Of a stretch of 64,000 bases of DNA, positions 21,408-32,670 are shown in pieces. How positions within the stretch are numbered: position 1 is the first letter of the stretch; each line of letters begins with the position of its first letter. Both the position numbers and the translations under genes were made by a program. The notes under the pieces are model-generated. The model made no database searches, had not been told where the DNA came from, and saw only the letters and a list, made by a program, of their open reading frames with translations. The stretch comes from Ricinus communis. Taxonomy: Eukaryota; Streptophyta; Magnoliopsida; Malpighiales; Euphorbiaceae. The DNA lies in contig NC_063262.1 in the NCBI RefSeq assembly GCF_019578655.1, positions 627,582-691,581 of the forward strand, read 5' to 3'.

Positions 21408-22861
21408 ATGGCGATGCCAATCGCTACTCTCTCTTCTTCTTCTTCTACCTTCAAAATCCCATCTTTTTCTTCTTTAACCCTTAGAAACCATAAGCAACCA
21501 ATTTCACCTTTCTCTTTACCAATCCAAACCCAACTCTCCAATTCCAAATTCACCCACGAAAGGTTTGGGCTTTTTGTATATTCTAACAATAAAAATTTGG
21601 GTTTATGCTTGAATGCAGGAAAAGGAGAGAGGAGTAACAGTGTTGTTGATGATAATGATGATGCTGAAATTTTGGCTAGAGGAGAGAGCACTATGCCTGA
21701 AAGATTTAGGTATTTGACCAAAGAAGCACCTGACCCTCCTGTTAGATGGCCTTGGTTTATAGGTATTTTTTTTTTTAAATTATTCAAATTAACTCTTTGT
21801 GCTGATTTTGAATAAGTTGAAGTTATAAAAAGAAATTGCTGATTTGTTCTTCTGAAATTTGAAAGTTCAAGATTAAGTGTTGGAAATTGTGAGCATAGCT
21901 TTATGATGTTAGTTTTGTTCAGCAGTAACTACAGATAACTAAATTCTCATGATACATGTGCTGTTTTTTTAATTGTGTTGCTTGGGCATGAAAACCATCT
22001 TCTTAATATGTTTTGTTTCTGCCTCACTTAAGTCTTTCCTTTTCAGGACCATGTTAGAATAAGTGCTGGAATATAAAGGAATATTACATTATCATTTTCA
22101 AACAATTACACCTAACACTAGAATTTTGTCAACTAAATTCTTTCATTTCCATTTAATATGCAGCACTGGGTTTCCTTGTCTATGCATGGAGAGCTGTCTT
22201 ATTTGAATTAGCTAATTGGAAAAACGGGGCACTGGCAGTTGTTAGTTTTGTCAGTTACCTCTTGAAACTTCTGTTGGCTGTTATCTTCCATTTCATTGGG
22301 GATCCAGTCACTTCTTTGATCAGATTCTTAGAGACTCTAATCTACATGGTTCGGGCCTACTATTCTGGTATAGTTTCTTATGCTCCTGTTCCGGAATTGA
22401 CTACAATTATTGTGCTGTCATCAGCAGTTCTTGCCATTGCTGAAGCTGCTGCTCCAAACTCCATAACCAGTCAACCATATCTTCTCACAATATCTGGCCT
22501 GATCGGCTATGCAGCGGTAAGGAACTATATCTCTGAGCCACTCTTCTGGACACTTCTACTGGGTCTGTATGGTTTCTCACTATTATTTAAAAGGAGAGAT
22601 CATGTTACATCTGCTTTGCCTTCTGCTGCTGTATTAGCTGCCATCGGAGAACCCTGGGTTAGAGTTCTGGTGATGTTTGCTTATCTCGCTCTAGCTATTT
22701 CTCACCATTCAAGAAAGCTCATAGAAGGTAAGGAAGAAGTTAATGTTGTGGCAACTGGTCGGAAGGTTCCCGTACCATTGTTTTGCGCAGCCTTGGCCAT
22801 TGGAATTCGTCTTGCTGCTAAGTGGGCTGGGTACCGGCACTTGACATGGATGGTAGTATAA
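21408..22861 (+). CDS. EMB1923: Chloroplast membrane protein, EMB1923-like
   Basis: Two exons (21408-21762, 22164-22861) code 350 residues. The first 50 or so are Ser/Thr-rich and poor in acidic residues, a typical chloroplast transit peptide. A conserved soluble linker (MPERFRYLTKEAPDPPVRWP) leads into at least five hydrophobic segments: ALGFLVYAWRAVLF, a stretch around LLKLLLAVIFHFIGD, TTIIVLSSAVLAIAEAA, LLTISGLIGYAAV and LFWTLLLGLYGFSLLF, then VLVMFAYLALAI and LFCAALAIGIRLAAKW. The protein ends at TWMVV. I recognise no catalytic motif. The name comes from memory of the neighbour of NDB1 in Arabidopsis (At4g28210, embryo defective 1923); the chloroplast location and membrane nature are seen, the symbol is inferred. 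Confidence 0.85.
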
Positions 22862-23541
22862 GGATGATAAACAATTGCGTGGAAATTGTAGGAGTTGTGA
22901 GTTGGCCAATGGTGATGTTCTGGTTCTGGCTGTAGCTGTGCCAGGTTTTCTGTAGTTTAGATATAATTCTGGCGTTTCAAATAATTGTACGAGGTTTAGG
23001 GAATGAAGAGATATTGTACATTGAAGAGAAGTATCAATTAGGTTGGGGCTTTATGATTCTTTCGATTTTTGTTTACTGAATCCTCATAGTTACATAAGTT
23101 CCGTCCTTGCTGCATTTTGAACTAATATTCTACTGTGGTTTCTTCTGAAGAAATTGCACTCATCATCCATGCAGAGCATTAAGGGTACAATTGTGTTTAA
23201 CTGTAATCAGATTAGATAAATTCTGAAGTATATAAAGTGAAATAGGTCCCTGGAGGTAAAATTTTGCACAAGACTAAACTTGTTGTAGCAGACGCCAAGC
23301 TCAGCTGAGGCTTGTATATTATAAATACTATATAGCATCATAACCTGCTTTTAATTAATTTGAGAAAAAATAATACACAAGTATAAATATTGTCTCATTC
23401 TCATGTCCTGTCTACCCTATAAAAAGTAGTGCGAAGCAAGGTTTTCAGCTATGTTCTTCTTTCTGATCTCATCAATCAAGAGTATCATCTCTTAAGCAGT
23501 ACTCTAGCACATCTTTGCCTGCTCCTACTAGCAAGATGGGA
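22862..23541. other. Intergenic between convergent genes
   Basis: 3' UTR of the EMB1923-like gene and 3' flank of the F-box gene. No gene or repeat was recognised. Confidence 0.5.
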
Positions 23542-25268
23542 TTAGTAGATGCAAAATTCCTCAGCTTCGTGTTTGGGTCTTTTCCTCTTGGATTTATTGG
23601 TGGAATGAATTGTCTCCAATCGCATGTCCTGTACTTTGAAAAACTTGTGCATAATCCTAGTTTCAAGACACGTAAAGTTCTCCATTGTAAGTTCTTTCAA
23701 GTTATGCCGCCAGCATAATATCGGCTTCAAGTGGCAGCAGAATACATCTTTAACCTCATTCTTCACCAAAGAATATTTAAACTGCAAATAGAAGAAACAA
23801 CAGTTTAGTTGTGCAATTCAGGCTTGATGGTGAATTCACAACTAGGAAAAGTGCATACCTTCAAGGATTTTTCTTCGGAATCACAAACAATAGTTACAGT
23901 GTCCGGATGAGGAGCAAGCCAGAGCAAACTACCCACAAAATCTGGGAGTTGGGAAATTGGATTATTAATTTCCACTTTCAGATTTCTGAGGTCATGCAAT
24001 GGAGAAAGTAAACTCCCCCTCATATCTTCAGGAACAATCAGATCCTATAACAAGTAAAGAAAGAAATGCATGAATAATGTACTGCCGGTATAAAACACAA
24101 AAGCAAGTAAGGGAATTAAGTGATGAAAATGTAATGGTAATACCTCCTCAGATTTGCAAACAAGCTTTAATTCTCTGCAATGACCCAAGAACGAAAGCAC
24201 ATCTCTCAAAAAGGAGAACCAATTGGAGGTTGTAGAAGACGTATCCAATAACAGTATAACCTTTACTAATGGTGAATGAATTGGCAAACATATAGGCTGC
24301 TTATCCATTACTGCTCCATAATTAATTCCACATGCAAATGTATCTAGCTTTCTTGCATCAATTTCAACCTCTTCCAGTTGTTCAGAACATTGATCTAGCT
24401 CAAAATACTTGAGGTTGCTATGAGAAATCATCAACTTTTTCAAGGTATTGCAGCCAGACAACCGGACATTCTCGAGAAAAGCAAAATCTTCAGAGACAAG
24501 ATTTTCAAGCCATTGATCAGTAATCTTAACTCTGTCCAAATTTAAATGCTTAAGCGACTTGCACGTAGAAAAAGTATCCTCAGATAACTCCAACTGAGAT
24601 CCTTCTTCCCCAATGAAGTAAAAAGTTTCCAGATAGGGTGTAACCAGCTCAATTTGCTTTGGCCCAACGCAAGACTCTACATGTATAAGACTGAGTTGAT
24701 CGCAGAAGACCTTGAGGCTTTCCATTCCGGTGCAGTGCTCAAGACTCAAATACCGAAGTACGGAAGAAGTGAGGATCAAGTCCCGTGGTGCCATCTTGAA
24801 GCCTTTTAACTTCAAAATAGTGATCGATTTAGAAGCTAATACTCTCGATGGCAAAGGATAATAGCTAAAGTACAGGTCTTTCATCGTAGGATATAACTGA
24901 GGAATGTCATTTCTGAAATCAAGATCAACTTCTTTAACGAAATTCTGTATTGCATAATCAATAACGGCATCAAGGCGATTGTTTGACGTTTCAGAATATG
25001 AGGGAACACGTAACTTGAGTTTGCCTATTGCAGTACCAAGCGTGCGACGGCCGATAAAATCATGCACATTACTCAAAAATTCATCAGTACCATAACCTTT
25101 TAGTTTGAAGTCGATGGTAGGACAGGATTGCCATGAATATTTAAACTTGGTAGACAGGACGCTAGTTCTGACCGCATCTTTGCTTGGGAGAAACGACATT
25201 ATGTGATGAAGGATCGGCTCATGCAATTCTGACAGAAGGTCCTCCACGTTTTCCATTGGCACCAACAT
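23542..25268 (-). CDS. F-box/FBD/LRR protein, candidate SCF substrate receptor
   Basis: Three exons (24144-25268, 23859-24044, 23542-23781) join in phase to 516 residues. The F-box lies near residues 10-50 (LHEPILHHIMSFLPSKDAVR, then TSVLSTKFKYSW); such domains bind SKP1 in an SCF ubiquitin ligase. Leucine-rich repeats follow, with signatures such as SITILKLKGFKM, LRYLSLEHCTGM and SLKHLNLDRVKIT. The last exon begins the FBD domain (HNLKELTMENFTCLETRIMH) and ends KHEAEEFCIY. In many family members the FBD runs on after the aromatic-rich segment, so the end may be shortened or frameshifted here. This family is large and fast-evolving in plants, and the target cannot be told from sequence. Confidence 0.85.
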
Positions 25269-26417
25269 TGTTACTAGACCTAAAAAGATTTCATGAATAG
25301 AGAAGATCCATCGGATGAATATATATATATATATGGAGTCCTGAACCGAAAGTGATCAGGATTGGTTGGAAATCAATATCCTTCAGGATTTAGGATTTCT
25401 TGGTATTGGATTAAGATGTAATAACTACTTTCATTCGTCGAGTTTGAAGTGTTAAAGGAGATTGATTGATGAGATTATGGGTAAGAATATAATTGAAAAG
25501 CTTATTAGATTATGATAGGGCTAAGATTAGAGAGAAAGATGGAAAAGATTTACCCAGTTGAGAGAGTCTATCAGATTAACAACAACCATCGTTACAATAC
25601 GTGATATCCAATAAGCACGAGACACGTCTGCTCTCTACAACAGACTCTGACTAACTGATTTACACAAAATGTGCCTAATCAACTTTGAATTTCTACCATA
25701 CAACTCTCCGTCGAGACACTTAATCTAACGGCCATAACCAATACTCAATTCCATATGGCCCGTTTGATTTATGTGGTGCTTTTAATTGTGGAAATTCTTA
25801 TCAGTACGCTACCAGCCAACAGGGATTGACGCGCGCACGCGTGTATATATATAATTTAAATTAATATTATCTTAATTTTAATAATTTATTAAAATAATTA
25901 GAGAGTCATTCTAATGCAGGTGAACAATACCATATAAATAAACCTATAAATATTGATGTTATTTAATTTTAATAATTTATTAACATAATTAAATACTATA
26001 TTAGTCAATTATGCATAATATTTAATTATTTATCAATCAAATACCTCACTTTTATTTATTAAAAACTTCTATTTATTTTTAAAATTTAATCCTTAGTCTT
26101 TAATAATTATAAGATCAATATATATGTTTTTACTTGTATGAATAATTAAAAATTATATACGAATTTATTGACAGTTAATATAAGTAAAAGAATATATAAA
26201 ATAAAAAAATTATTTAAAATAATATCCATTTAATTGTCTATAATTAGAAAATAAATTTATAATGATATGGCGTCATAGTGATACTTTAATAAAAATAAGT
26301 ACACATATCAAAATAAAAATTTAATATGATAAAAATTGAATATAATATTAAAGAAATTTTAGATTTCATAAATTAGTGTATATATATATATTTATTTATT
26401 TATTTTGATCTGAGATG

Positions 26418-26457
<40 letters not shown>

Positions 26458-27129
26458 AGTATCATACAAAACTTTCTTAAGAGTTTTAATAATACTCAAT
26501 GTTTGAACTTAAAATTTTAAATAAGTTAGAAGAGATCTTTATTATCTCATTTACAAATTTTTGGATACTTGATATATATTTATTGTATCGAGAGACAAAA
26601 GACACTGTCTTTTCAATTGTGGATAATCAATTGATACTCTACTAAAACTCATCTATTAATTAAAATTTAATAAATCTATAGCTAAATATATATTTATACT
26701 CGTACACTTTGATTATTTTTTAAATTTATAAAATTATTTAATTAGTTTAATACATTAATTTTTGATATAATTTAATAGATATTTAAATTTATTTATTTTT
26801 AATGATATTTAATATTTATTGATATGTAGTTATCAATTTTAATATTTATTATATTAGATCTTGCAAGAAGTTAATGCTAAAGTGAAAATGCACTGGACAT
26901 CTTGAAATTATGTAACACATTTTTATACAAATTAAAATAAAACTGTTATTTGCGGGACCCTACATTCTCATATTATTAACAATGCTTTTAATCTTTCTTT
27001 TCCTCAATTCTCTTATGTATTTCACTTTTTCATCATCACATTGGATTGGTGGAAGATGGTAATAACTACAACAAAATGGCTGCATGATTAAAAATATTAC
27101 GTTGTACAGCTGATATTGGTTGCCTTCCC
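25269..27129. other. AT-rich intergenic DNA with TA microsatellites and a short direct repeat
   Basis: No gene is seen. TA-runs lie at 25319-25334 and 26423-26454. A near-identical 30-bp direct repeat (25871-25900 and 25962-25991) has the core TTAATTTTAATAATTTATTA. The DNA is very AT-rich and marks the start of the accessory block. Confidence 0.6.
26423..26454. repeat. (TA)n microsatellite
   Basis: An uninterrupted TA-run of about 32 bp in intergenic DNA. Confidence 0.9.
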
Positions 27130-27965
27130 AAGCTTGACCGTGTAAGAGGCTTCAAGCTAATACCAGAGCTTCACTTAATTGTAAGAGGCTTGCATGCTAA
27201 TGATTGTTCGTCTTTGGAAAGTATTAATCTAAAAAACTTTCTGGGGGAATCAACATTGGGTTGCATAAACTTAAAAGAAATTGCAGGCTTTTTCAACTTG
27301 GAGCCTATAAGAGCTGATGTTGCTGAAAAACCTCTTGGAAGGAATAGCTCATTCATCCAAGGATCAAGTAAAAACAGTCCTGTACCTGCAGCTAATATGA
27401 TGTGTCCTCTCCAGGTGAGGCATGCCTCTTTTCCTTTCTCTCTCTTTCTGACGCCCTTTTTCTCCTTCTCTTTCCTCATGTTCACTTTCTGTGCAGGCTC
27501 TATGTGAGAGGGGTACATATAGCATCTTCCAACCAGGAGGTGAGATTCCATCATGGTTCAGCCATTAAAATGAAGATGATGCTGTATCCGTACTCGTGCC
27601 TCAACTTGATCCAGGAGGTTCTAGCATCATCGGAGTCGTTACACGTGCTACCTACTCATGGAGAAGATCCTCTGATTCTTGCTTCTCCTTTCCTCGCATC
27701 ACAATTACTAATAAACCAAAATGTTTGAATGGATTTGCAATCCATATATCACTTTCTTTTCGAGTGATATCGAGCAAGATGTCAGCTGGTCGTGCTACTG
27801 GATGTTTAATTATCATAACAAAGGAACGGATGAAGAAGATGCTGGCGATTTAAGGATGAGTTGGAAGAAGGGGATGAAGTGGAATTTTCGGTTGACATGT
27901 GTTTTGGAATTAATGTAAGCAAGTGTGGCGTCCATCCGCTGTGCCAGCCCGCTGACCAGGTTTCA

Positions 27966-27970
27966 CAATC
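27966..27970. repeat. Target site duplication, left copy
   Basis: CAATC directly before the 5' LTR; the identical CAATC follows the 3' LTR at 32620-32624. Confidence 0.9.
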
Positions 27971-28320
27971 TATTTAGGATACTGCTGAGGATATACCAAA
28001 ACAAGAACAAGTCTGCAACAATCACAGTCAAAGACTGGTAGTAAGGATCAACAGTCTTTGACTGTTGGACAAGGTCTCAGTTATTTTGATCATTACAGGC
28101 TAAAAATTAAGAAAAATTAGCAATCCCTCTCCCCTAGACAAGAAGGGCCACTTCCACCTTTTTCTAGCTAGAAAAAAATGTTGGAATGTAACAGAGATAG
28201 CAATAGGACCGTTGCAATTAAAATTTTGTATATAATAGGATACTTAATTCTCATGTAATCTCAGAATACTAATATATAGTATCACAGATCAATAAAACTA
28301 ATATCTTACAAATTCTCATA
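27971..28320 (+). repeat. 5' LTR of the copia element
   Basis: It aligns along its whole length with 32269-32619. The expected terminal TG and CA are both mutated to TA here, while the 3' LTR keeps TG...CA. Confidence 0.95.
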
Positions 28321-28332
28321 TGGTATCAGAGC
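28321..28332 (+). other. Primer binding site of the copia element
   Basis: TGGTATCAGAGC directly follows the 5' LTR and is complementary to the 3' end of initiator methionine tRNA, the usual primer for plant copia elements. Confidence 0.9.
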
Positions 28333-28391
28333 AGGTTTAATCCTGTATTCCCTTACCAAATCAAACCAATACAGAAGCAGTTTCTACTGCC

Positions 28392-29290
28392 ATGTCTCAC
28401 ACAGATATCACAAAATTAACCAACATTATACTGAAAGGCAATCAAAGTTACTTTGAATGGCCGAGGTCAGTCTACATCAGCCTAAGTGGCAGGAAGAAAT
28501 TGGAGTTTATCACAGGGACCCGTAGCAGACCTCAACCAACCAATCTAAGACAACTAACAAAGGAAGAATTGGAGGCAATTGAGGAGACGACAGACTATTT
28601 GGTCATGTCGCTGCTCACTAACACAATGGAGCCTTAGATAGCACGGTTGTGCATGCTATTGGAATCCTCACAGGCAATATGGAGTAAAGTTAAAGGCCTT
28701 TACGGCCATGAGTAGAACTATGCTCATATTTTCAATCTAAAGTAGGAATTAGCCCAAATAAAGCAAGGAACACAAGCTACGCAACAGAAATCCTTACCAA
28801 ATGGGAGGAATTGCAAAGCTACCTCCCACCGACCATTGACCCAGAAGAATTAAGGAAAAGAGCACAACAAGACCTGGTTTATACTTACCTCGGCGGGTTG
28901 GATGCAAGTTATGAGGCCATTTGGTCTCAAATTCTTCTGTCAAGCCAACTTCCCCCAATAGATGCCGTCATAGCCACCATCCAACAGGAAGAGACTAGAC
29001 GAGCAACTATGGCTGGGTCCAATGCTTTGACAGCACAGAAAACAGAGCCTAAATCGCCAATCCCTCACAGCTTCGTAAGACCAGTCGAGCGAGAGGAGCA
29101 CCCGCAAGCGTCGAGAGCTGCGACCACTACGGAAGGCAGGGGCACGCTCAGGAACGCTGCTGGCACCTCCATCCCAGCCTACGGCCAAGTCTCGGCAGAA
29201 GCGAGAGAGGCAGAAATGGGAAAAGAGAGAAAGAAGAGAAGAGGAGGTTTGGCGGCCTTGGGGTCGTGAACCCTAAGTGTTACGAAGAAA
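28392..29290 (+). pseudogene. Decayed copia gag
   Basis: The N-terminal part (28392-28637) reads MSHTDITKLTNIILKGNQSY and ends at a stop. The frame resumes near 28811 with the UBN2-type gag segment RAQQDLVYTYLGGLDASYE. In another frame a zinc knuckle is visible at 29119-29160 (CDHYGRQGHAQERC); the second Cys of the CX2CX4HX4C pattern is Tyr. The segment around 29090-29220 is much richer in G and C than the rest of the element. Confidence 0.8.
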
Positions 29291-29305
29291 TAAGAGAAAC
29301 GGGTC

Positions 29306-30106
29306 ATGAGAGTAACGGGTTGGTGTCTTTTAACCTACATCGACCCGACTCGACCCAGAAACAGTGACCCGAGTCCCATTCACTCCGCCCAGCACACTCG
29401 ATCCGAATACGATTTTCGATCCGGCCCTATTGAACAATCTCAACTTAGAGACTTAATTTCCCAACTTCAGTCAATTGTTCAGCTCCAGCAAACCCGTGGG
29501 TCAGGTTCGGTTTCTAAAAATTATAAATCATTAAATGCTTCTCAAAATTGGATTATTGACTCTGGAGCAACATATCATATGACTTGGGATGCAACAAAAT
29601 TACACAATTTTGTTCCTACCCACTCTCAACATGTGACCATTGCCAACGACAATGAAGCTAAGATTTCTGGTTTTGGCTTTTCTCAAATATTGCATAAAAA
29701 TATTCCTAATATTCTTTTATTACCCGAGTTTAAATCCAATTTATTATCTGTTGGCAAAAGTATGAGGACTCTTAATTGTAATGTTATTTTCTCACCTTCT
29801 GAAGTGTTTTTTCAGGATCGCATTATAGGGAAGATGATTGGTGAGGGTCGGTTTGAACGTGGCCTGTATTATCTTACCAACCCCCCCAACCAGTGTTTTG
29901 CCTCGACCAACCCTGTTAGTCAACAAATATTGCTCCATAGGCGGTTTGGACATCCGTCCGATAGAGTCTTACGTCGATTATTTTATTTAAAAATGAACTC
30001 TACTTGTTGTGATATTTGCAAATTTGCTAAGCACACTAGATTACCTTTTCCTGTATCTTCCACTCTCTCTCAAAACATATTTGATTTAATTCACTCCGAC
30101 GTTTAG
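29306..30106 (+). pseudogene. Copia protease and GAG-pre-integrase region
   Basis: The open frame includes the aspartic protease signature NWIIDSGATYHMTWD, the conserved IPNILLLPEFKSNLLSVGK segment, and the zinc-binding pre-integrase region (HRRFGHPSDRVLRRL then CDICKFAKHTRLPF). It ends in an in-frame TAG at IHSDV-stop-GP, where the family has Trp. Confidence 0.9.
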
Positions 30107-31068
30107 GGACCCGCTCCCATCACTTCATACAATCATTTCTGCTACTTTGTCACCTTCATTAATGACCACTCTCGTACTACTTGGGTGTATTTGCTCAAAG
30201 GTAAAAATGAAGTTTTTACCTACTTTCAAAACTTTTGTAATCTTATTCAAAATCAGTACAACGCAAAGATTAAAATTTTTCACTTAGATAATGGCACTGA
30301 ATATATAAATAAAAACTTTTTGGATTTTTTCTCCATTCACAGATTTTTACACCAAACCATTTATATTTACACTCCAGAACAAAATGGAGTTTCTGAATGC
30401 AAAAATCGTCATCTTCTTGAAGTCAGTCGATCTCTGCTTTTTCAAAATCATGTTCCTCACATTTTTTCATCAACCAATTACCTAGCCCCAGACTCAAAAA
30501 TCGTTGTCCGCTAGAAATTCTCAAAGGTCAAAAATTAGACTTAGGACACATTCGCATTTTTAGGTATACCGCTTTTGTCCACATTAGGCGTCATCATAAA
30601 TTTGACAGCAGTTCTGTCAAAACTGTATTCTTAGGATACTCTTCTGAAAAGAAATGGTATATATGTTATGACCCTTCCAGCCACAAGTCCTATATCTCCC
30701 GAGATGTGTCATTTGATGAATGTTCCCCATACTTCATCTCTCCTCTCAATCATGGACCCTCTACTGTATTATTTCTGGATAACTCTTTCTTTTTTGACAG
30801 CACACTCCAGGACACTGCATCTGATCATGAGTGCATCTATGAGGATACCACCGGGGCATCTCCTTCAGGAGGAGACCTTGCACCCCGAGCAGATCTCACT
30901 GTTGAAGCAACTCCTTTAGGGGGAGAGAATGTGCCACAAGGAGAAGCAATTGCCTTACGACAATCTTCTCGACTAATCAGACCTCCTACCAGGCTAAGGG
31001 ACTATGTGTCCCACAAGGTGTCGTATCCAATCCAACACTTCATTAATTATACTTCTGTATCAAATTAG
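30107..31068 (+). pseudogene. Copia integrase core and C-terminal region
   Basis: The integrase core continues after the stop: HSRTTWVYLLKGKNEVF, then the second catalytic Asp in FHLDNGTEYINKNF and the catalytic Glu in NGVSECKNRHLLEVSRS. A stop and frameshift near 30514 break the tail. The segment to 31068 matches the usual linker before RT, including QSSRLIRPPTRLRDYV. Confidence 0.85.
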
Positions 31069-31770
31069 TACAAGGCATACCTAGGAAATCTCACCACACA
31101 CACTGAGCCATCTTCCTTCTACGAAGCTAACACTAATCCTAATTGGTGTAAAGTCATGAAGGAAGAACTACAGGCCTTAGAAAAAAATGACACCTAGGAC
31201 ATTATCACCTTGCCTCAAAATAAGAAACTTGTGGGGTGTAAATGGGTGTATAAGATTAAGTATAAATGCGATGGCACCATTGAAAGATACAAGGCTAGGT
31301 TAGTTGCAAAGGAATTTACTCAGACCTATGGGGTAGACTATCAGAAAACCTTTGCTCCTGTAGCAAAAACGAGTACTGTTCACATATTATTATCTGTTGT
31401 AATTAATTCAGGTTGGCGCTTGTCCTAAATGGACGTAAAGAATGTCTTTCTCCAATGGTCTTTAGATGAAGAAGTCTATATGACTCTTCCTTCAGGACAT
31501 AAGGATTCCTCAAATCATTCCCTGGTATGTAAGTTGAAAAAGGCTATCTATGGATTAAAGCAATCCCCAAGAGCATGGTATGCCAAGCTAAGTCATTTCT
31601 TGTTAAAAATCAATTTTCATAAATATGCTTCGGATTCGTCTATGTTTGCCAAACACACCCACACATCCATTATTATTATTCTTGTTTATGTTGTCATCTG
31701 GACGCCATCGATAGAATCCTCAAATATCCTAAGGGTTCTCCAGGCTAAGGTATTTGGATAAAAAATAATA
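31069..31770 (+). pseudogene. Copia reverse transcriptase, catalytic core deleted
   Basis: It reads [20 protein letters not shown], then [20 protein letters not shown], then a stop (LS-stop-MDVKN, where Gln is expected), then FLQWSLDEEVYMTLPSG and KAIYGLKQSPRAWYAKL. At ILVYV the frame should continue into the two catalytic Asp of YVDD; instead it runs directly into sequence found near the RNase H junction, so the RT thumb and the active site are lost. Confidence 0.9.
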
Positions 31771-32268
31771 ATAATGCTAACACTATTACAGGTTTCTCTA
31801 ATGCAGATTGGGCAGAAAGTTGTGACAGAAAGTCGACTTCAGGATACTGCACATTCGTAGGGGGAGACCTAGTAACTTGGAAAAGCAAAAAGTAATCAGT
31901 AACCGCAAGGTCCAGTGCCGAAGTCGAGTATCGTGCCATGACATCGACAACTAGCGAGCTTATTTGGATTAAACAAGTACTGATTGATATGGGATAAAAT
32001 GCAAAGGTCCGATGGAAATGTACTATGATAACATAGCAGCCAGACACATCACATCGAACCCTGTCTTTCACGAAAGGACCAAACATATTGAAGTTGATTG
32101 TCACTTTATAAGGGAGAAAGTCCAATCAGGAGAAATTGCAACTCTATTCGTCAGAAGCCACGAACAGCTGGCAGACATCTTCACAAAGGCTCTAGACAAA
32201 GCAAGTCACCAAAGGCTCCTTAGCAAGATGGGTTCTATCAATTTATTCGAACCCACCTTGAGGGGGAG
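31771..32268 (+). pseudogene. Copia RNase H end and polypurine tract
   Basis: RNase H signatures follow in shifting frames: [39 protein letters not shown], then in another frame [20 protein letters not shown] and [17 protein letters not shown]. Stops occur after WKSKK and after LIDMG. A polypurine tract AGGGGGAG (32261-32268) abuts the 3' LTR. Confidence 0.9.
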
Positions 32269-32619
32269 TGTTGAGGATACTGCTGAGAATATACCAAAAC
32301 AAGAACAAGTCAACAAGAATCAACAGTCAAAAACTATTAGTAAGGACCAACAGTCTTTGACTGTTGGACAAGGCCTCAGCTATTCTGATCATCACAGGCC
32401 AAAAATTAGGGAAAATGAGCAATTCCTCTCCTCTAGGGAAGAAGGGTCACTTCCACCTTTCCCTAGCTAGAAAAGAACGTTGGAATGTAACAGAGATAGT
32501 AATAGGACTGTTGCAATCAAAATCATGTATATAACAGGATACTTAACCCTCATGTAATTTCAGAATACTAATGTATAGCATCACAGATTAATAAAATCAA
32601 TATCTTACAAATTCTCACA
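32269..32619 (+). repeat. 3' LTR of the copia element
   Basis: It begins TGTTGAGGATACTGCTGAG and ends AATTCTCACA, with intact TG...CA ends, then CAATC (target duplication). Confidence 0.95.
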
Positions 32620-32670
32620 CAATCAGATGTTAATATCAATGAATTTGTGTGCTTCATCCAGACATCATAA

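Larger units (their letters stand above)
27971..32619 (+). mobile_element. Ty1/copia LTR retrotransposon, non-autonomous and degraded
   Basis: A complete insertion of about 4.65 kb: two LTRs (27971-28320 and 32269-32619), 5-bp target duplication CAATC, primer binding site and polypurine tract. The internal order gag - protease - integrase - reverse transcriptase - RNase H is that of copia. It cannot be active by itself. There are stops in gag, integrase, RT and RNase H, the gag zinc knuckle has lost a Cys, and a deletion removes the part of RT that holds the YVDD catalytic motif. The LTRs differ by several dozen mostly transition changes by eye, so the insertion is old. Confidence 0.95.

Noticed and set aside
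28940..29188. Minus-strand frame in the GC-rich part of the copia gag
   Set aside because: It is antisense to gag and long only because of local GC content.
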